Below, one piece after another: positions 13,548 to 13,984 of a DNA stretch of 13,984 bases (position 1 is its first letter; each line of letters begins with the position of its first letter). Position numbers and translations under genes: made by a program. Origin of the DNA: RGIG5612 sp963591145 (lineage in GTDB: Bacteria > Bacillota > Clostridia > Lachnospirales > Lachnospiraceae); contig CAVARE010000012.1 of NCBI GenBank assembly GCA_963591145.1, forward strand, positions 1 to 13,984. Reading direction: 5' to 3'. The notes below the pieces were generated by a model. That model had not been told where the DNA came from and searched no databases. It was given only the letters and a program-made list of their open reading frames with translations.

Positions 13548-13984
13548 TTTAGGATAACAAGCTGGAATCCTTGGCAATTGGACTGCCGAGATGAAAGTGT
13601 TATATTTTTAAGTGATTTTTCTTCTTACATTTCTCGAATCAGGGCTTTTGTTAACTGTGGATCAGCCAAGATGCGCGACTTCTTCAAAGCGCGGCATCAG
13701 CGGCATCACCTGTATGTGCGGGAAGCCGATACCGATTGATGCAGATAACTGTTTTATTCCGAGCAATCTAATTCAGAACTGATTAAGGTTCAAGAAAATG
13801 TCCGCACCCTCAACCCATTTACATTTCTTCATAGGAATTCATATTTATAATTGCTTTAATAGTTGCACTTATATTATTCGAAAATTCGACAGCGTTCAAA
13901 TAATATTTATCTTTGCTGGTTGTCTTTTTGTAAACGTCTCATAGCTGGTACCCTATGCGGCGCCATGTTCAGATGAGATAATAG
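13548..13984. other. Gene-free right edge
   Basis: No convincing gene. A weak hairpin (13570-13590, 7 bp) follows the GNAT gene, with T-runs only from about 13604 on. A GC-richer patch at 13665-13772 is open on the minus strand for 36 codons (containing GIGFPHIQVMPLMPRFEEV, stop at 13662-13664) and also in part on the plus strand; no start codon or ribosome site fits, so it may be a remnant of a lost gene. The inverted repeat at 13871-13906 is listed separately. Confidence 0.4.
13871..13906 (-). repeat. Near-perfect 12-bp inverted repeat
   Basis: Arms ATATTATTCGAA (13871-13882) and TTCAAATAATAT (13895-13906) differ at one position, which is a G.U pair in minus-strand RNA. The spacer is 12 bp. 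It could be a recombination or operator site, or a hairpin in a leftward transcript; nothing nearby decides. Confidence 0.4.

Noticed and set aside
13570..13590. Hairpin after the GNAT gene as a terminator
   Set aside because: Only 7 bp with a wobble pair, and the nearest T-run starts about 14 nt later.

Overview
The window looks like chromosomal DNA of a strictly anaerobic, fermentative Firmicute, most likely a member of the Lachnospiraceae (Clostridia). This rests on three things: a Re-type citrate synthase next to aconitase and isocitrate dehydrogenase, a lysine riboswitch in front of dapA, and a small 'MCEAV...' protein of a kind common in that family. The organism is inferred from gene content; no rRNA gene lies inside the window.

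Layout, left to right. (1) 1-117: the left edge reads leftward as a strong rRNA-type promoter with an A/T-rich upstream element and a leader, suggesting an rRNA operon just outside the window. (2) 535-2085 (-): a secreted beta-helix protein with its own promoter. (3) 2481-3215 (-): truA, with its own promoter just after a strong terminator at 3326-3355. (4) 3523-9673 (-): a five-gene unit in transcription order Re-citrate synthase, GntR/FCD regulator, YbhJ-type aconitase, NADP-isocitrate dehydrogenase, mobB. Its promoter (TTGACA-16-TATAAT) abuts a TGTATACA palindrome. The first three enzymes convert oxaloacetate and acetyl-CoA to 2-oxoglutarate, the oxidative half-TCA route to glutamate in anaerobes. 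(5) 9793-9990: a gene-free, heavily structured stretch that I read as a possible plus-strand small RNA with unpaired CCUCCU and UCCCCC motifs. (6) 10019-12151 (-): promoter, lysine riboswitch, terminator, dapA, dapB, i.e. lysine/diaminopimelate synthesis under lysine feedback. (7) 12227-13547 (+): a small orphan gene with promoter and terminator, then an overlapping two-gene module (61-aa protein plus GNAT acetyltransferase) organised like a toxin-antitoxin pair. (8) 13548-13984: no convincing gene; one near-perfect inverted repeat and a short GC-richer patch.

The best-supported regulatory element is the lysine riboswitch, whose P1 helix, antiterminator and terminator can be assigned base by base. 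The most novel candidate is the structured RNA locus at 9838-9990. Its direction is not settled, because promoter and tail favour the plus strand while two wobble pairs favour the minus strand.
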